Part shown: positions 44,715-56,530 of the stretch, one piece after another
Position numbering within the stretch: position 1 is the stretch's first letter
How the letters are laid out: each line of letters opens with the position of its first letter
DNA from: Mycocentrospora acerina
Taxonomy: Eukaryota > Ascomycota > Dothideomycetes > Pleosporales
Length of the DNA stretch: 64,000 bases
Direction of reading: 5' to 3'
Assembly (NCBI GenBank): GCA_022701365.1
Contig: JAKUHH010000049.1
Coordinates: 62,807-126,806, forward strand
Notes under the pieces: generated by a model
Seen by the model: the letters and a program-made list of their open reading frames with translations, nothing else
What the model was told of the DNA's origin: nothing
The model's database searches: none
Program-made: the position numbers and the translations under genes

Positions 44715-46085
44715 TCACAATAATCGGACAACCACGTCCAGTCCCACTCCAACTTGGCTAAAGGCTGACTCTATTTCCGTCACATCCAAAGCGTGGTCGC
44801 TTTCAATATTCACTCTCCGCAAATTGGGCAGCAGCGTATTGTGGACGTTCACAAGGTGCCATAGCGTGGACGCGCCATCAATAGAGTCGACAGATTCACT
44901 TCCGTCAGTTCTGGTGAGCAGTGTCAGATCCTTGAGGCTTTCGGGTAACAGCTCCGCCATATTAGGAACAAGAGATTGTTGAAGCAGAACTAAATGGTCC
45001 GAGTCGCTTGACAGCAAACTCCCTTCACAGATGACGAGCGACTCCAGAGCCACGCAAGTACGCAACGAGCCGAGGCACCGCGGAGACGCCCCAGGTTCAC
45101 CCAGCCATCTCACCTCTCGCAAGTCTAGGACCAAGGTTTCCAGACTTGGGGCGTGATGAAGCAGTCCGCGGTGCAAGTCTACAATTGTGTCGTCGTCGTC
45201 ATCGCAGTACGTCCAGACGCAGGTGAAATGCTCGAGACTTTGACACGCGAGGAGAAGGCTGGCTACATCAGTTACTCCCAAGGAGCACATTGTAAGCTCA
45301 ACACGTCGAAGCGTCTCGCATTGTCCCAGTCTTGACGACGATGAAAAGATTGAAGAGGACGCGTCAGAAGCACGGAAATCAGAGAGACGAGGCAGATCTT
45401 GCAAAGCATTACAAATTCGATGAAACCAGACATCTTCCCCAAGTGCGTTCCCAAATCGGTCTTGGTGATGGATCTGGACGCATAGAGTATGCAACTTCTC
45501 AAACCCATGTTTGGCCATCTTTGCAAAAGCTTTCGTAGTCGATCTTTCCGCCTCCACAGGTACTATATGCCGCCAAAACGATACCTCGCGAGATTCAATG
45601 CTAACCACAGATAGATGCGTGATATTCCTAGCATACAAGACCACATCCGCCAGCAGCAAAAAGTAGCTTCTAACCATCGCTGGGGCGGCATCAGACTCGG
45701 AAACCGTTTCGAGGCTGTTGCCGAGATGGTCGGAAAATCTGTTCTCAACATACTGTAGGCAGTCTGCGAGACGTATCGATAGGCCATACCCATTTCCTGG
45801 GGCTTTGATCGTTTTGCAGAAAGAAATTAGGGTTTTCATGCCTTGCCATGTTGAGGTGCTGAGGAATGACGTGTAGAGACCGGGAGTTGAGATGCCTCTA
45901 CATCGGCGCGAAGTTAGACAAAGAGAGTGCATGGTGAGCTGGCGAAGTCTATTTTCACGCTGCCTGCTGCACTCTTTCTCTTTGTCTCTAAAGGCCGTTG
46001 ATTGTGGCTCGTAAGACCGGATGCTGCACAAGTTGCTGACAACCGCAAGAAACAGCTCGTCTGGTAGGTCGTAAAAGTTTGACAT
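44715..46085 (-). CDS. F-box / leucine-rich-type hypothetical protein
   Basis: Single exon of 456 residues with ATG at 46085. The start NFYDLPDELFLAVVSNL is an F-box core, followed by LCLTSRRCRGISTPGLYTSF, the usual F-box second half. The rest carries Leu-rich stretches (LETLVLDLREVRWLGEPG, LESLVICEGSLL, LPNLRRVNIESDHALDV), like degenerate LRR F-box proteins of fungi. These probably recruit substrates to SCF ubiquitin ligases. The target is unknown. Ser/Asp-rich content and absence of introns are ordinary for the group. Confidence 0.8.
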   Translation of the reverse strand: MSNFYDLPDELFLAVVSNLCSIRSYEPQSTAFRDKEKECSRQRENRLRQLTMHSLCLTSRRCRGISTPGLYTSFLSTSTWQGMKTLISFCKTIKAPGNGYGLSIRLADCLQYVENRFSDHLGNSLETVSESDAAPAMVRSYFLLLADVVLYARNITHLSVVSIESREVSFWRHIVPVEAERSTTKAFAKMAKHGFEKLHTLCVQIHHQDRFGNALGEDVWFHRICNALQDLPRLSDFRASDASSSIFSSSSRLGQCETLRRVELTMCSLGVTDVASLLLACQSLEHFTCVWTYCDDDDDTIVDLHRGLLHHAPSLETLVLDLREVRWLGEPGASPRCLGSLRTCVALESLVICEGSLLSSDSDHLVLLQQSLVPNMAELLPESLKDLTLLTRTDGSESVDSIDGASTLWHLVNVHNTLLPNLRRVNIESDHALDVTEIESAFSQVGVGLDVVVRLL

Positions 46086-47432
46086 GATATTTTACAGGTT
46101 TAATGCAGCTAGTCAGATGTTGGTAGCAGTAGTAGCGTACTTGGTGGCCCTTAACGAGTGAGACGTTTCTGTGAAAAATAGTGGGGCGCGCTAGTATCCG
46201 TCATTGGAAACCACCAGCAAATTACGTAGATTGTGGAGACGCGCGACCTACAAATATCAAAACTTTGTGGGGGTAAAGATCTACGCTTAGGTTCGGTAGC
46301 AAGGCGCACCATTACTCGTTCGAGACTTTAGAATGTGAAGGTGAAGTTGTGGGGCTCAGATAGGTCGACGTTGTTCTCTCATTTGGATTGCCGAAGAATA
46401 CGCGAATTCTTAGTGGCTTCGTATTGAGTGTATTACAGGCTGCGGGTGGAGCCTCAATAGTACCCTTCTAGTTAGTCTTGCCTTAGTTGCAATTTTGGGT
46501 TACACATATGCTGTGTTTTGAAAAATAGTCTCTTGGTTTGATCTTGATAGCCCAAAGAGGAAGGAATTGTGCTGACGAGAACAAGGGTAAAACTTAGTTC
46601 TAAGTGAATAAGCATAAGGGAGGAGACATAAATTGTAATCAGTTCCAAATACAGTAAGAAAGAGCAAATCGGAAAGAGCAAAAAATATGATGATGAAGAA
46701 TGTAACTCGCAGTGCTATTGTAGCAACATTCCTACCAATTATATTCGCGATCTTTGCTGCTGTTGCAAACTATCTCACAGCATTAGGACTGCTTGTTACG
46801 TGTTAATATATTCAACGCTGTTTGATCATATGGCGCACATGCTATCTGCCATATTGACAGTCTGTGGGGTGCTGAGGCATTGGCATGATGTCACTACCTC
46901 TTTGGAGGATTGCTTGCTCAGCGCCACGGCGCAGTGCTGGCTGCTGACAAGCTGCAGGACTACTCTCTCTATTCCAGATTAGCATCATGTATACACGTGG
47001 ATGGGTAAATTTTTCTGACCTGTTTAGGAAAGCTTGACACTAACGGTACTTCGGTGTTGATTTTCGTACGAACTCCCTGCATGTTGTGGTAGAGTGATTT
47101 AATGTCGTTGTTGGTTCTGCATTGTATTCTAACTTTCTCCTAATTCTAATTAGGGTGACATTTACATCCCCACACTCCAGCACTGTACTTTGATTTGTTG
47201 GGGCATGACTATTTGGGAGAACTGAGCCTGAGAATGTCTCGGCCGACCTGCACAGTATCTATGATCACGCGCCTAACACATGTGGGGCACAACACTATGG
47301 TTGTCTATCAAATTGTATAATGCTAGTTGCCAAGTCTGCTCGTGTTACTATACTATAACGGAGGATATTAATTTGTCTGTTCAATCCAGGTTACATGCCG
47401 ATCCATAACTTCGGATTGATATAAAAAAATCA
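46086..47432. other. Intergenic, one small hydrophobic frame
   Basis: About 1.35 kb between the divergent F-box and P450 genes. A 39-codon frame (46687-46806) encodes one hydrophobic segment but has no other support. Confidence 0.4.
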
Positions 47433-49055
47433 ATGGCTATGCTTCAAGTCAAACAAGTTCTCAAAATCTTCAAGATGGCGCCTTTCGCACACCTGCCACC
47501 CTTGAACTTCCAAATCTCCCATACGCAAATCTATGCGTATATTTTGCTCGCACTCGCTTCTTGCGCAGTGGGGAAAGTAATTATTAAATCTTTCTTATCA
47601 CCACTTCGACATGTTCCCGGACCTTTCCTTGCCCGATTCACGCGGCTGTGGGAATTGTATGCCATACATAAGCACGACTTTGCAACTTACAACATAGCCT
47701 TGCACGAGAAATATGGTTCGTCCCCCAAATGGTTTTGGTGATTTTTCAACGCTCACTCACATGCACAAGGTCCCATTATCAGACTTGCTCCCAATCGATA
47801 CAGTATCAATGATGCCGAAGCTGCCAGAGCCATTCTTGGACATCAGAATGCCTTAAGAAAGTCCGACTATTATTACCCTTTTGGGTCGCCATTCGAGAGA
47901 AATATTTTTACCGAATCAGGCAATACTGCACATGCTAAGAAAAGACGTCCATTTGCGCAACTGTATTCAAACACTCATCTGCTTTCTTATGAACCGTTCG
48001 TGAATACTTGCAACAGCATACTTCTCAAGAGATTGAGCGAATATGCAATGGATGGCAAAGAGCTAGATGTCAGAGCGCTGATGCAGTTTTATGCTTTTGA
48101 TGTGATCGGCGAGATTACAATTGGCTCGAGGTTTGGATTCATGGAAGAGAATGGCGATAAGACCGGTATCATCGCAGCCATCGATAGAAACAACATGCAT
48201 GGCGCCAATTATGGGCTCGTACCAGAGCTGCACTGGTTGCTAGGGAATCTCGCCAGGATTTTTAAATTGGAACCACAATTTAACAAGATAATTGACTTTG
48301 TCGAAATCCGAACAAATGACCGAGTGGCAGGACGCACAAAGTCTCCAGAAGATCGCCAAGACTTCCTCGACAAACTGTTTCTTCTCGAACAACAGGGAAA
48401 GGCTGTTCGCGAGCACACGATTTCTGCTTGTAGCTCAAACGTTGGTGCCGGTTCAGATACCACTGCTATATCGCTGACTGCCACTATCGCTTACCTTTCC
48501 ATGAATCCAAGCACTCTCGCCAAGCTACGAGAAGAAATCGACACCGCAGCAGGCCGAGGAGAGATGTCTAATCCAGCAACATTCAAAGAGGCTCAGAAAT
48601 TACCATATCTGAAAGCAGTCATATACGAGGCTCTTCGCATACACCCAGCATCTGGTGTGCCTCTGACAAGAGTCGTTCGTGAAGGTGGCGCCCACTTCGC
48701 AGGTCAATACTTCCCGGCAGGCACGGAGGTTGGTGTCAACGCATGGGTGATACACAATAACAAAGATATCCTCGGTCCAGATGCTCACATCTTTCGACCG
48801 GAGCGCTGGCTAACAGAAGACCCCGAGGAGCGTGCGGTACTCGAACGCAACTTCCTTACATTTGGTACCGGACCGCGCACTTGCATTGGCAAGAACATTA
48901 GCCTCTTGGAGATGTTCAAGGTCATACCGCAGATTGTGAGGAAATATGATTTCGAAATATTGAGGGATGAGTCAAGTGGAAACATTTATGACTGGAAGAC
49001 TGTTTTCTTCACTAAGCAAAATTTCAAGTGTCGTGTCACGGAACGGAAGACTTGA
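47433..49055 (+). CDS. Cytochrome P450 monooxygenase (pisatin-demethylase-like)
   Basis: Predicted exons are 47433-47715 and 47770-49055 (54-nt intron), giving 522 residues. The N-terminal membrane anchor lies near residues 31-52, followed by the proline hinge HVPGPFLARFTRLW. The oxygen-binding helix I has GAGSDTTAIS, helix K has EALR, PERW is present, and the heme loop FGTGPRTCIGKN carries the ligand Cys466. The EKYGPIIRLAPNRYSIND stretch restored by the splice join is typical of the pisatin demethylase/trichothecene-oxygenase type group, which is often used in secondary metabolism or detoxification. No synthase lies nearby, so the substrate is unknown. ER membrane location inferred. Confidence 0.93.
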
Positions 49056-49897
49056 GACTTCTTTAATAAGCTTGGGGAATGTTGATTACCTTCCTCTTTC
49101 CTCTGAAGGAGGATGTCGAAACGTCTTACAAATTTGTATTTTAAAGAAATGAGAGAGTGAGAATGATCCACATGCCTTAGTAATGCTTACTTTTCTACTT
49201 TCTATAAATATCAATCTTTCCCACATTTGAGTCCTGACAAATTTAGTGCTGCACTGAAATGAAGGAAGTAGAGGATATCTTCCACTTCAGTATTCGTGAG
49301 TAGAAGCAGGCATCCATATGAATGCACAATCTACAGCAACTAAATCAATCTAAAGGTGCCGCCGTATTAGGTCGGAGAGTAAGACATGGATCTTCAAGGC
49401 TAGAAAGAGGTCCAAATCTGACGGAGTTCAGCGGAAAGCCTGCATTATGCCGAGTATAAACACCTGCAGTTGTGTTTATGCCTTACCGTCGTGAGTTGAA
49501 CCTCTCTTTCCTCTCTTAATTTCTGAAATAAACCTCACAGATGATTATCATATTCTGTGTAAAGACTTGGTGTTTAGCAAGTCTTATGACGTACGACAAC
49601 CATTATGACTGCCAAGAGTTCCGAACTTAGTCCCAACGAAATGCATCGGTTCCGAGCCAAGATGTGGCACCCATTCGCGTGCTAGAAGTAAATGTCAGTA
49701 AAACTGTTTCTGTGCCGAGGCTTAATTCATATTATTATTGGTCTTATGTTCGCTCAAATTCAATCACTCTTATTCTGACATCTATTCATTTAATTGTCAC
49801 TCCTTCCCCTGTTCCGCCTTCGCAAACAAGCCACAATGTCTCACTCTTCCTCAGATCGACACTTGCATAGCTTAACATACGAAACCTCAAAACTTTC
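49056..49897. other. Intergenic, no gene seen
   Basis: AT-rich spacer between the P450 stop and the lipase fragment. It should include the missing 5' half of that gene if decayed in place, but I could not recognise any of it. Confidence 0.4.
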
Positions 49898-50291
49898 ATG
49901 CCTTCAGTCTCGGCTCCGATTCCATCTTCTTCTGCAGAAGGCCTAACTCGCGATACACTTGAACAAGAACGTATTAGAAATGGTGTTCTCGTAATAAAAA
50001 AAGTTGTCCGCAACTGCTTTGAACACCATGCAAGCAGTTCGCGCCAATTTAAAAGAGTGGGCCGTTCCAATTTTGGGTTTTCATGGTTCTGAAAATTCTT
50101 ACACAGATTCGCGGGGAGGCGAAAAACTTGTTGCTGGAATCTCGTCGGAAGATAGAACGTTTTGCAAGTATAACCAAGGGCGTCATGAACTTCTGTACGA
50201 CCTGGAGAAGGAAAAAGTTCTCAATCAAATTTTGGAATGGATTGTAAATCATATTGTTAGATTTCGTGAGCTCAATACTAATCTTCCATAA
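49898..50291 (+). pseudogene. Monoacylglycerol-lipase-like pseudogene fragment
   Basis: The end of this region reads NTMQAVRANLKEW, PILGFHGSENSYTDSRGGEKL and QGRHELLYDLEKEKVLNQIL, the C-terminal third of fungal serine-aminopeptidase/monoacylglycerol-lipase alpha/beta hydrolases, including the Asp-region and the catalytic-His motif GRHELLYD. Upstream, GLTRDTLEQERIRNG continues the family in a different frame. The frame changes at an A-run (49996-50002). No N-terminal half with the nucleophile GxSxG was found, so this is a truncated, frameshifted relic unless the A-run is a sequencing error and upstream exons were missed. Confidence 0.65.
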
Positions 50292-51207
50292 ATAAGTCAC
50301 TTCGTGGGAAACAATTATCGAATGCGATAGATTGGTGCTAGATCAGTTTACCAAATCTCAAACAATTGCAAATGTACTCATCCTTCTATTAGAAAGAAAT
50401 GTTTTATTTTATCTGTTTACCATCCAGAGTACGTCTTGTAAGATTGATGGAAGTACAGTACGGAGCCTACATTTGCGTCCCGTGTTGTTCAACGCTGATA
50501 CTTTTAAATAAAACACATAATTGGCTCCGTCAATAATTTATGAAAAGCCACATGAAAACCACTCAAAACATTTGTTTCTGGTCAAAGTCACAGTGGAGAA
50601 ATCATACTACTTCTGGGGCTTGGCTCCCTTCAATGGATAAGGATTGGAAGTGAAGGATGTGGTGTGACAGCCAACACTTATGTACCATCACTTATATTAG
50701 CACGTGAGTACCCGGCGTCTATGTAGTCCTCTATTCATATATTGATGATAATACAAAAAGTTCTTTTATCAAAAAGTTCTCTAAGAAGATGTTTCCCAAT
50801 CGGGCTTCAGGCAGTAGGATTTGCGTTGTTAAGAGCAACTTGCTTGATCGACGGGAAATCCTATCTAGAAAACGTTAAAAGCGTTGTGCATTTTTTCATT
50901 GCATGTTTCTCAATTTAGATTTTTGGAAAGCTGCTCCACCTAGGAGCATTACACAAGTGTGATTGGTAATGACTAGCGATATTAAGCTTTGCAAGTAGAA
51001 CTGACATTGCCATGTTATTAAAGTCTTGCCGAAAAACTAGTGGAGAGTAAAAGTCCACTTAGATGATAAAGCTTTAAATTATGTTTCCTCCATATATTTG
51101 CAATCCATCTGATTTTCTCGATTAGATCCGGATATCCGAACAAGTCAACGATATCTCTACCTTAGCATGCTGCGACAAGGCTTCCAGAAATGTTGTGGTG
51201 TGTGACT
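50292..51207. other. Intergenic, no gene seen
   Basis: AT-rich spacer between the lipase relic and the carbonic anhydrase stop. Nothing recognised. Confidence 0.4.
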
Positions 51208-51767
51208 TCATATCACTTTCCTTGCCTTGCCAGTTTCTACCTCATACACCCACCCCGTGAATCGAATACCTTGTTCAACTGCTTTGCTTTGCAACCACTG
51301 TACATCTTTTCTGACTTCCTCTTCCAAGTCTGGAAAGGTGAGGAAATCAATATCAGCAACTTCTTTTGCTGCAGCTTCGCCCTTGTTCTTCTTCACAAGT
51401 TCTTTCGCAGTATTATTGTCGAATGTGAGCATGCCACAGCCTGTGTGCTTGACAACTAGAACTTCAGTGGTTCCTAGCAGCTGCTGTGAAATAACGATTG
51501 AGCGAAATGCATCGCGAGCAGAGGCTCCAGCGTTGCGAATCACATGGGCAGCGCCGAGTGGGATGCCGAACGCTGATGTCGGATCGATACGAGCATCCAT
51601 GCAAGTTACTAAATGACTGTAAGTAAGCACATGTCGCGAGGTGTATTCAAAATATACGCACAAACAGCATAGTGTTGACTCGGTGGTAGCGCTAGGTCAC
51701 CCTGGGTAAAGGACGCAGCATACGTCTTGTTCTTTTGCTCAAGGTTTCGCTCGCCATTGGTCGACAT
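51208..51767 (-). CDS. Small beta-class carbonic anhydrase
   Basis: Predicted exons, in transcript order, are 51767-51662 and 51608-51208 (53-nt intron), giving 168 residues. Beta carbonic anhydrases convert CO2 to bicarbonate. Zinc ligands are visible: Cys38 in TCMDARID, His90 and Cys93 in VVKHTGCGML, with the catalytic dyad Asp40/Arg42. The join restores QHYAVLTCMDARIDP. The length fits the short fungal group (about 170 residues) rather than the 220-280 residue plant-type enzymes, and no targeting peptide is evident, so it is probably cytosolic. The role in CO2 supply or sensing is inferred from the family. Confidence 0.93.
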
Positions 51768-53001
51768 TGCCAAATATTTCTTACAGTCCTGGAATTGTGG
51801 TGGAGTGATTGAGTACCCTGTTCATCACATCCTAGCTATATAAACAATATACGGGTTTCCCGGCAGCTTATTTCTCAAGTTGATGGCATTGCGGGGTAGA
51901 ATTGCATCATGAGAACCCTCTATCGTCAGATTCACCTTATCTCCAAAGCTATGCTTCTATTGGCACAGCTCAATGTAAGCTTAGAAGAATGTACGGAATG
52001 CTACGATCCCGAAATAAAAGGCCATGTGTGTTGACGTCGAGACCGTTATGCAGAGAGCGTATTAAGTATAATATAACGCTGGTCTACAATGCATGACCAA
52101 CCACGACTACCTATGGTGCGTCGTATTCGCAGTTCGTTTCGAGTCGCAATATCTGGTTATCAGATGAAAGCTGATTCTACATAGCCACAACTAGCGCAAT
52201 TATTCGGTAGGATGCATAAAGAGGACTAAGAACTACGTCGATTGAACAAGACAACCAAAGACATTCTATTGCCTCTCAGCAGCGTGGTGCAACTAGTCAT
52301 GTTGCGGTTTATTAAATTACCATTGTTGAGATCCTACACAATGATAAATATTGTCGAAGCATGTCTCATTCATATATTCTGTGGGCCTTTTTCAAAACTT
52401 GTTGCCGAGGGATGTCATTCTAAGGAAGATATGGTGATCTTGCGATGGTCTGTCCACATATATGCCCTAACATTAATCTATATCTACTTACAGATCACAA
52501 CCAATTTAGACTAGAAATCAAATTTAACCTGTCTCGATTGTGTATTGTCGAATAGCTGCTTGAAAAGCGTACAATGGCAAACCTTCGACTCACAAAACAA
52601 TCTCGCAATTGCGACCCATTGACAATCTCTAATTCCAATACAGATTTTTAGGTCGAGACTATATGTCTCTATCTATCCCAGTCGAGTAGACACTTGCTAA
52701 CAAAATAGCTCCCCTACGTGTCATTTTGGGTAATCTAAACATAAAGTCTCTTTATCTCATCAACCACTAATGGAGCAACAAAAATATTTCCTAATTCTTA
52801 GAGTCGACTTGGCTCGGGGAAAGAAAATGGGTGCAAACACTCTGCGTTAATGCAAGACCATGATCAAATTGATTTAGCTTATGGATCTGTCGTAAATTGT
52901 AATTAACAATCCAACGTAAGTAATACATGCAATGGAAAGATTTTGCAATAAGATCATATAAATCTTGTTTGCATGAAGACTTATAACTCCCACATATATG
53001 A
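51768..53001. other. Intergenic, no gene seen
   Basis: About 1.2 kb. Short frames near 51.9-52.1 and 52.2-52.5 kb (plus) have no family resemblance. Confidence 0.4.
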
Positions 53002-54069
53002 CTATGGTACCTTGACAGTGAACTTTCCAGATGCTGTTGGTTTCGACAATGCCCATTGGATTCCTTCATCGATGCACTGATCCCAATGATCAGAAGCTTT
53101 GAGTGCTTTTCCGAACCTTCTATACCCATGCGGTACACCCTTGAAGACTCGTACCTCCGTAGGAACATTTGCCTCTGATAACAACTTCGCGTAGAGCAAC
53201 GCCTCGTCTCGTAGCGGATCTAATCCAGCGATGCCAAACACCGTTGGCGGTAGGCCTTTCACTTCTTCTTCTGTGTAATTCACAATGTTCAGTTTCGTGT
53301 CTTTCAGGTCGTGTGGTGGGGCCTTGAGGAGCGCGCTAAAAAATTCAACAGTCTTCTTTCCTAAGATTGGTGCATTTTCGTTTTCCACATAGGACGAGAC
53401 CTTAAGCTTCTTACCAGGTCCCTCGTCGTAACTTTGCAGGCTGGAAAGGCAGGGAATGATAAGAATTTGGCCAGCAATCTCTGGGAGACCCTTTAGTACC
53501 TCACTCTTCCCAAGATGCTTTTCCAAAACGAGGGACGCCGATAGTTGACCGCCAGCAGATACACCACCAACCAAAACCTTAGAAGGGTCGCCACCGATAG
53601 TTTCAATATTCTTGTGAAGCCATGCGAAAGCGTCTTGCGAGTCATACCACGCAGTAGGGAAAGTATGCTCAGGCGTGTGTCGATAGTTTACATTCAGTAC
53701 TATAACACCGATGTTGGTTGCTGTTCGCGCACACACAAAATCTTCACTAGCCAAGGTACCGAAGATGAAACCTCCTCCATGAAAGTAAAGATACACAGGC
53801 AATTTCTCCGAGGTATCTTTTTTGACAGAGCGGTACGTCCGAGCTTCGACTGAGGAGCCGTCCCGTGTAGGAATAGTGTAGTCGGTTATTTGAACATTTG
53901 GGAGCAGATCTTTCACTGCCGCCGCCGATGCTGTCTCTCGTTGAGTGTTGGATGCTTTTTTAATCACCTCTGGATCCATTGTAGGATCGAACAGCATTGG
54001 TGGTAGTGTTTTTGCAAGTGCTAGCCATTCCTCTGACGGACCGCCATATTGCGAGAAGTCTAGAGCCAT
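53002..54069 (-). CDS. Alpha/beta-hydrolase fold-3 esterase (HSL family)
   Basis: Single exon of 355 residues with ATG at 54069. The HSL-family oxyanion motif HGGGF is at residues 97-101, the nucleophile Ser171 is in GGVSAGGQL, acid Asp284 is in GLDPLRDEA, and His314 is in PHGYRRF. A VNYRHTPEHTFPTAWYDSQ segment between them is the usual family block. These enzymes hydrolyse short-chain esters, lactones or carbamates. No signal peptide is evident, so it is probably cytosolic. Fungal homologues are often accessory enzymes of secondary metabolism or detoxification, but the substrate cannot be inferred here. Confidence 0.92.
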   Translation of the reverse strand: MALDFSQYGGPSEEWLALAKTLPPMLFDPTMDPEVIKKASNTQRETASAAAVKDLLPNVQITDYTIPTRDGSSVEARTYRSVKKDTSEKLPVYLYFHGGGFIFGTLASEDFVCARTATNIGVIVLNVNYRHTPEHTFPTAWYDSQDAFAWLHKNIETIGGDPSKVLVGGVSAGGQLSASLVLEKHLGKSEVLKGLPEIAGQILIIPCLSSLQSYDEGPGKKLKVSSYVENENAPILGKKTVEFFSALLKAPPHDLKDTKLNIVNYTEEEVKGLPPTVFGIAGLDPLRDEALLYAKLLSEANVPTEVRVFKGVPHGYRRFGKALKASDHWDQCIDEGIQWALSKPTASGKFTVKVP

Positions 54070-56530
54070 GGTTTTGTGAATTCTAAACTTGCGAGGTTTG
54101 GGAATTGAAATGTTCTTTTGGACGATCAGGAATTCTCGATTGGTCTTTCAGAGTCAGCGCGAAACATATACAAGTACAGAGGCTCGGAGGGTACTCTTGC
54201 GCTATTCAGTGCCCCTCAATTAGCGCCACCATTTAATCTGTGCCGAGGCTTACCACAGGGGTGGCATACTCCCAGCACTCGTGGTAGGCCAGGCTGATTA
54301 TGAATAGTCATTTTAACCTCGGTGAACGGAGAATACGAAGTCCTTTCGAAAATCGTCCGGACCACTTGCATCGTTGTACACTACATTGGAGCAACTCTAA
54401 GCGAGATTTCCAAGTCCGGCAACCAGAAGATGTGCTACTGAATGCTGCGGGGATAAACACACAGATAAATCAAGATAACCAGCGAGTCAAATCATCATTG
54501 CTACAGACTATATAGACATAGTAAGGGTAAGAAATAAACGATCGCTTCTTTGTTGGGTAACTCAACTCACAAACGGCAAGCTGCGCTCACTAACAAAATT
54601 ACAAGCCTTCAGTAAAGGCACAATTGAAGCGAACAAGTAAAGGCTAAGAGTTTCACGAGCTGTTGAAGGCATGTTAGTGATAATATTGAAGATGCTTAGT
54701 CCTCTCTCCTTAATAAATTTTCTGTCTGCCGCCAAGACACCACGTTGGGGCAGACAACTCTTGGAACCCATAAAATCTTCGAAATACTTACAACGATTCA
54801 GTAAAATTCAAAATAGAAATTGTTTTCGATCACTGACTCAACTTATCATGATTCTTCTAGTTAATTGTGAGTCGACCTGTCTGTAAGGTGAGCAATCTAT
54901 AATTCGTATTCCTACAGTTCTTCTCTAACACTTGCTTCAGCCACCAGCGTAGGCATTCGCTATATCTTCGCACTTATCTCTGCAAGTGAGCCTAAACTGG
55001 GAGCACTTGTACGCAACGTAACAAGGATGTAGGTAATGTTGAGGACGAACAAAACGATTTGTATGAAATTACGTTGAAACCCCACATCATACATTATCTG
55101 CGCCTAGAGAACCAAAGAACTAAAGCATCACTAACATAAACTCAACGTCGATTAAATTTAGAGCCCGGAATATATTATCTATGTGATCAATGATAATTCC
55201 ACAAGTCAAAATTAGCTTTTAATGCGCCCGTATGGTAAACTGCATACCTCAATCCGTCATCGTGACAAAGAAACGTACTTGAACTCCCAGGTGGCATAAA
55301 ACTTTCAACCCGCATCACTTCACTTGACAGACTTATGTATGGGGAATCGACGGCTTGGTGTTAGGATAGTGTCAGCCTGCGCATGTGTGAGAACGTGTGC
55401 AGGCACGAGTGCAAGCACGTGAGCACTCAATTTCTATATGCTCTCTAAATATTACACTCTTAATAATAATACAAGTTCTCCCGGACTTTTACCACACAAA
55501 TAGGATTAAAGGATTAAAAGATTGAAAGTCTGACTAATTTGAATAAAAATTTTAACGGAGGATCTTGTTGTAATATTATATTTGGAGAAACATGACACTA
55601 AAGTGATACTGAGTGATCATGTACTGATATATATCATGCTATGATGTGCATGCGATAGCTGATATTTACTTTTATTTTCAAGTGTCTGCCTTTCTCCCGA
55701 AAAGCGTATGTATGAGGACAGCTTTGGTAATTTAACAAGGGGTGAAATATTCTCAGACGTTTAAATGCTTGATAAAAATAATAGGTTCTGTCTGTGATAC
55801 ATCGAATCACCATGGTTAAGACTTACGGGTTAGTAATTCAGTGCTCTTCAGACCGAGTGCTAAAATACTTCAATCCCACGAGTAATTGAATTTCCTCATC
55901 ATTAAAGATGAATATAGTACAGCCGATTTGCATTGCTTCTTTGATATCGCTTGAGTTGACCGTACCCACAAAGGACCGCTCGTAGCCAGCCCAATTCCGG
56001 GAGAGCCATACCGATTTTGCTCGAGAAGGATAAGATTGAAATAATCACGATTACAGAATTCCTATGTATACTCAAGTTTCCAGGGCTTTGAACACGATAT
56101 GAGAATCTAAGGCCGAGTATTGAAAGCTATGAAATCGTACCGACTGCAGGAATTGTAAATCTTGAGGATTTACCAATATTTCCCTTTGAATAACACGAGG
56201 GCTCGTTCGTTTATGATAGTTTTGATATGCAACAAGTAGATAAATCCCGCTACGTAAGTCTACACGTCAGGTGCTGCGGTAATTGCAGGCGACTTGCCGA
56301 CGCTACAAATGAGACAATGACGAGAAGATGTGGTCGGCGATAATGATCGCCGGCGCTATTCTAACTTCAGCTTTAGCGCAAATGTACCCCGGGTTCTGTC
56401 GCGTCATCATCCAACGCGTCCGACCAACCTCCCCATTCCACACAGCTTTCATCATCTTGATGTTAGCTGAACAGTAGTTCTAATTAGTCCATCATCGTTA
56501 TATTCAAACTCATACCTTGTGTCGTTCGTT
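54070..56530. other. Gene-poor stretch with LTR-like fragment
   Basis: About 2.5 kb between the esterase and the M13 protease. AT-rich, no gene supported; an LTR-like repeat lies at 55359-55498. The right end is the protease promoter. Confidence 0.5.
55359..55498 (+). repeat. LTR-like fragment, related copy at 3484-3588
   Basis: Starts TGTTAGGATAGTGTCAGCC and ends in CCACACA, so it has TG...CA edges. It shares several blocks with 3484-3588 and contains a CACGTGAGCACT segment that the other copy keeps partly. The bases on either side (CTTGG and AATAG) do not match, so no target duplication is seen. Confidence 0.5.

Noticed and set aside
51902..52514. Two short plus-strand frames downstream of the carbonic anhydrase promoter
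   Set aside because: AT-biased, no domain or conserved motif.
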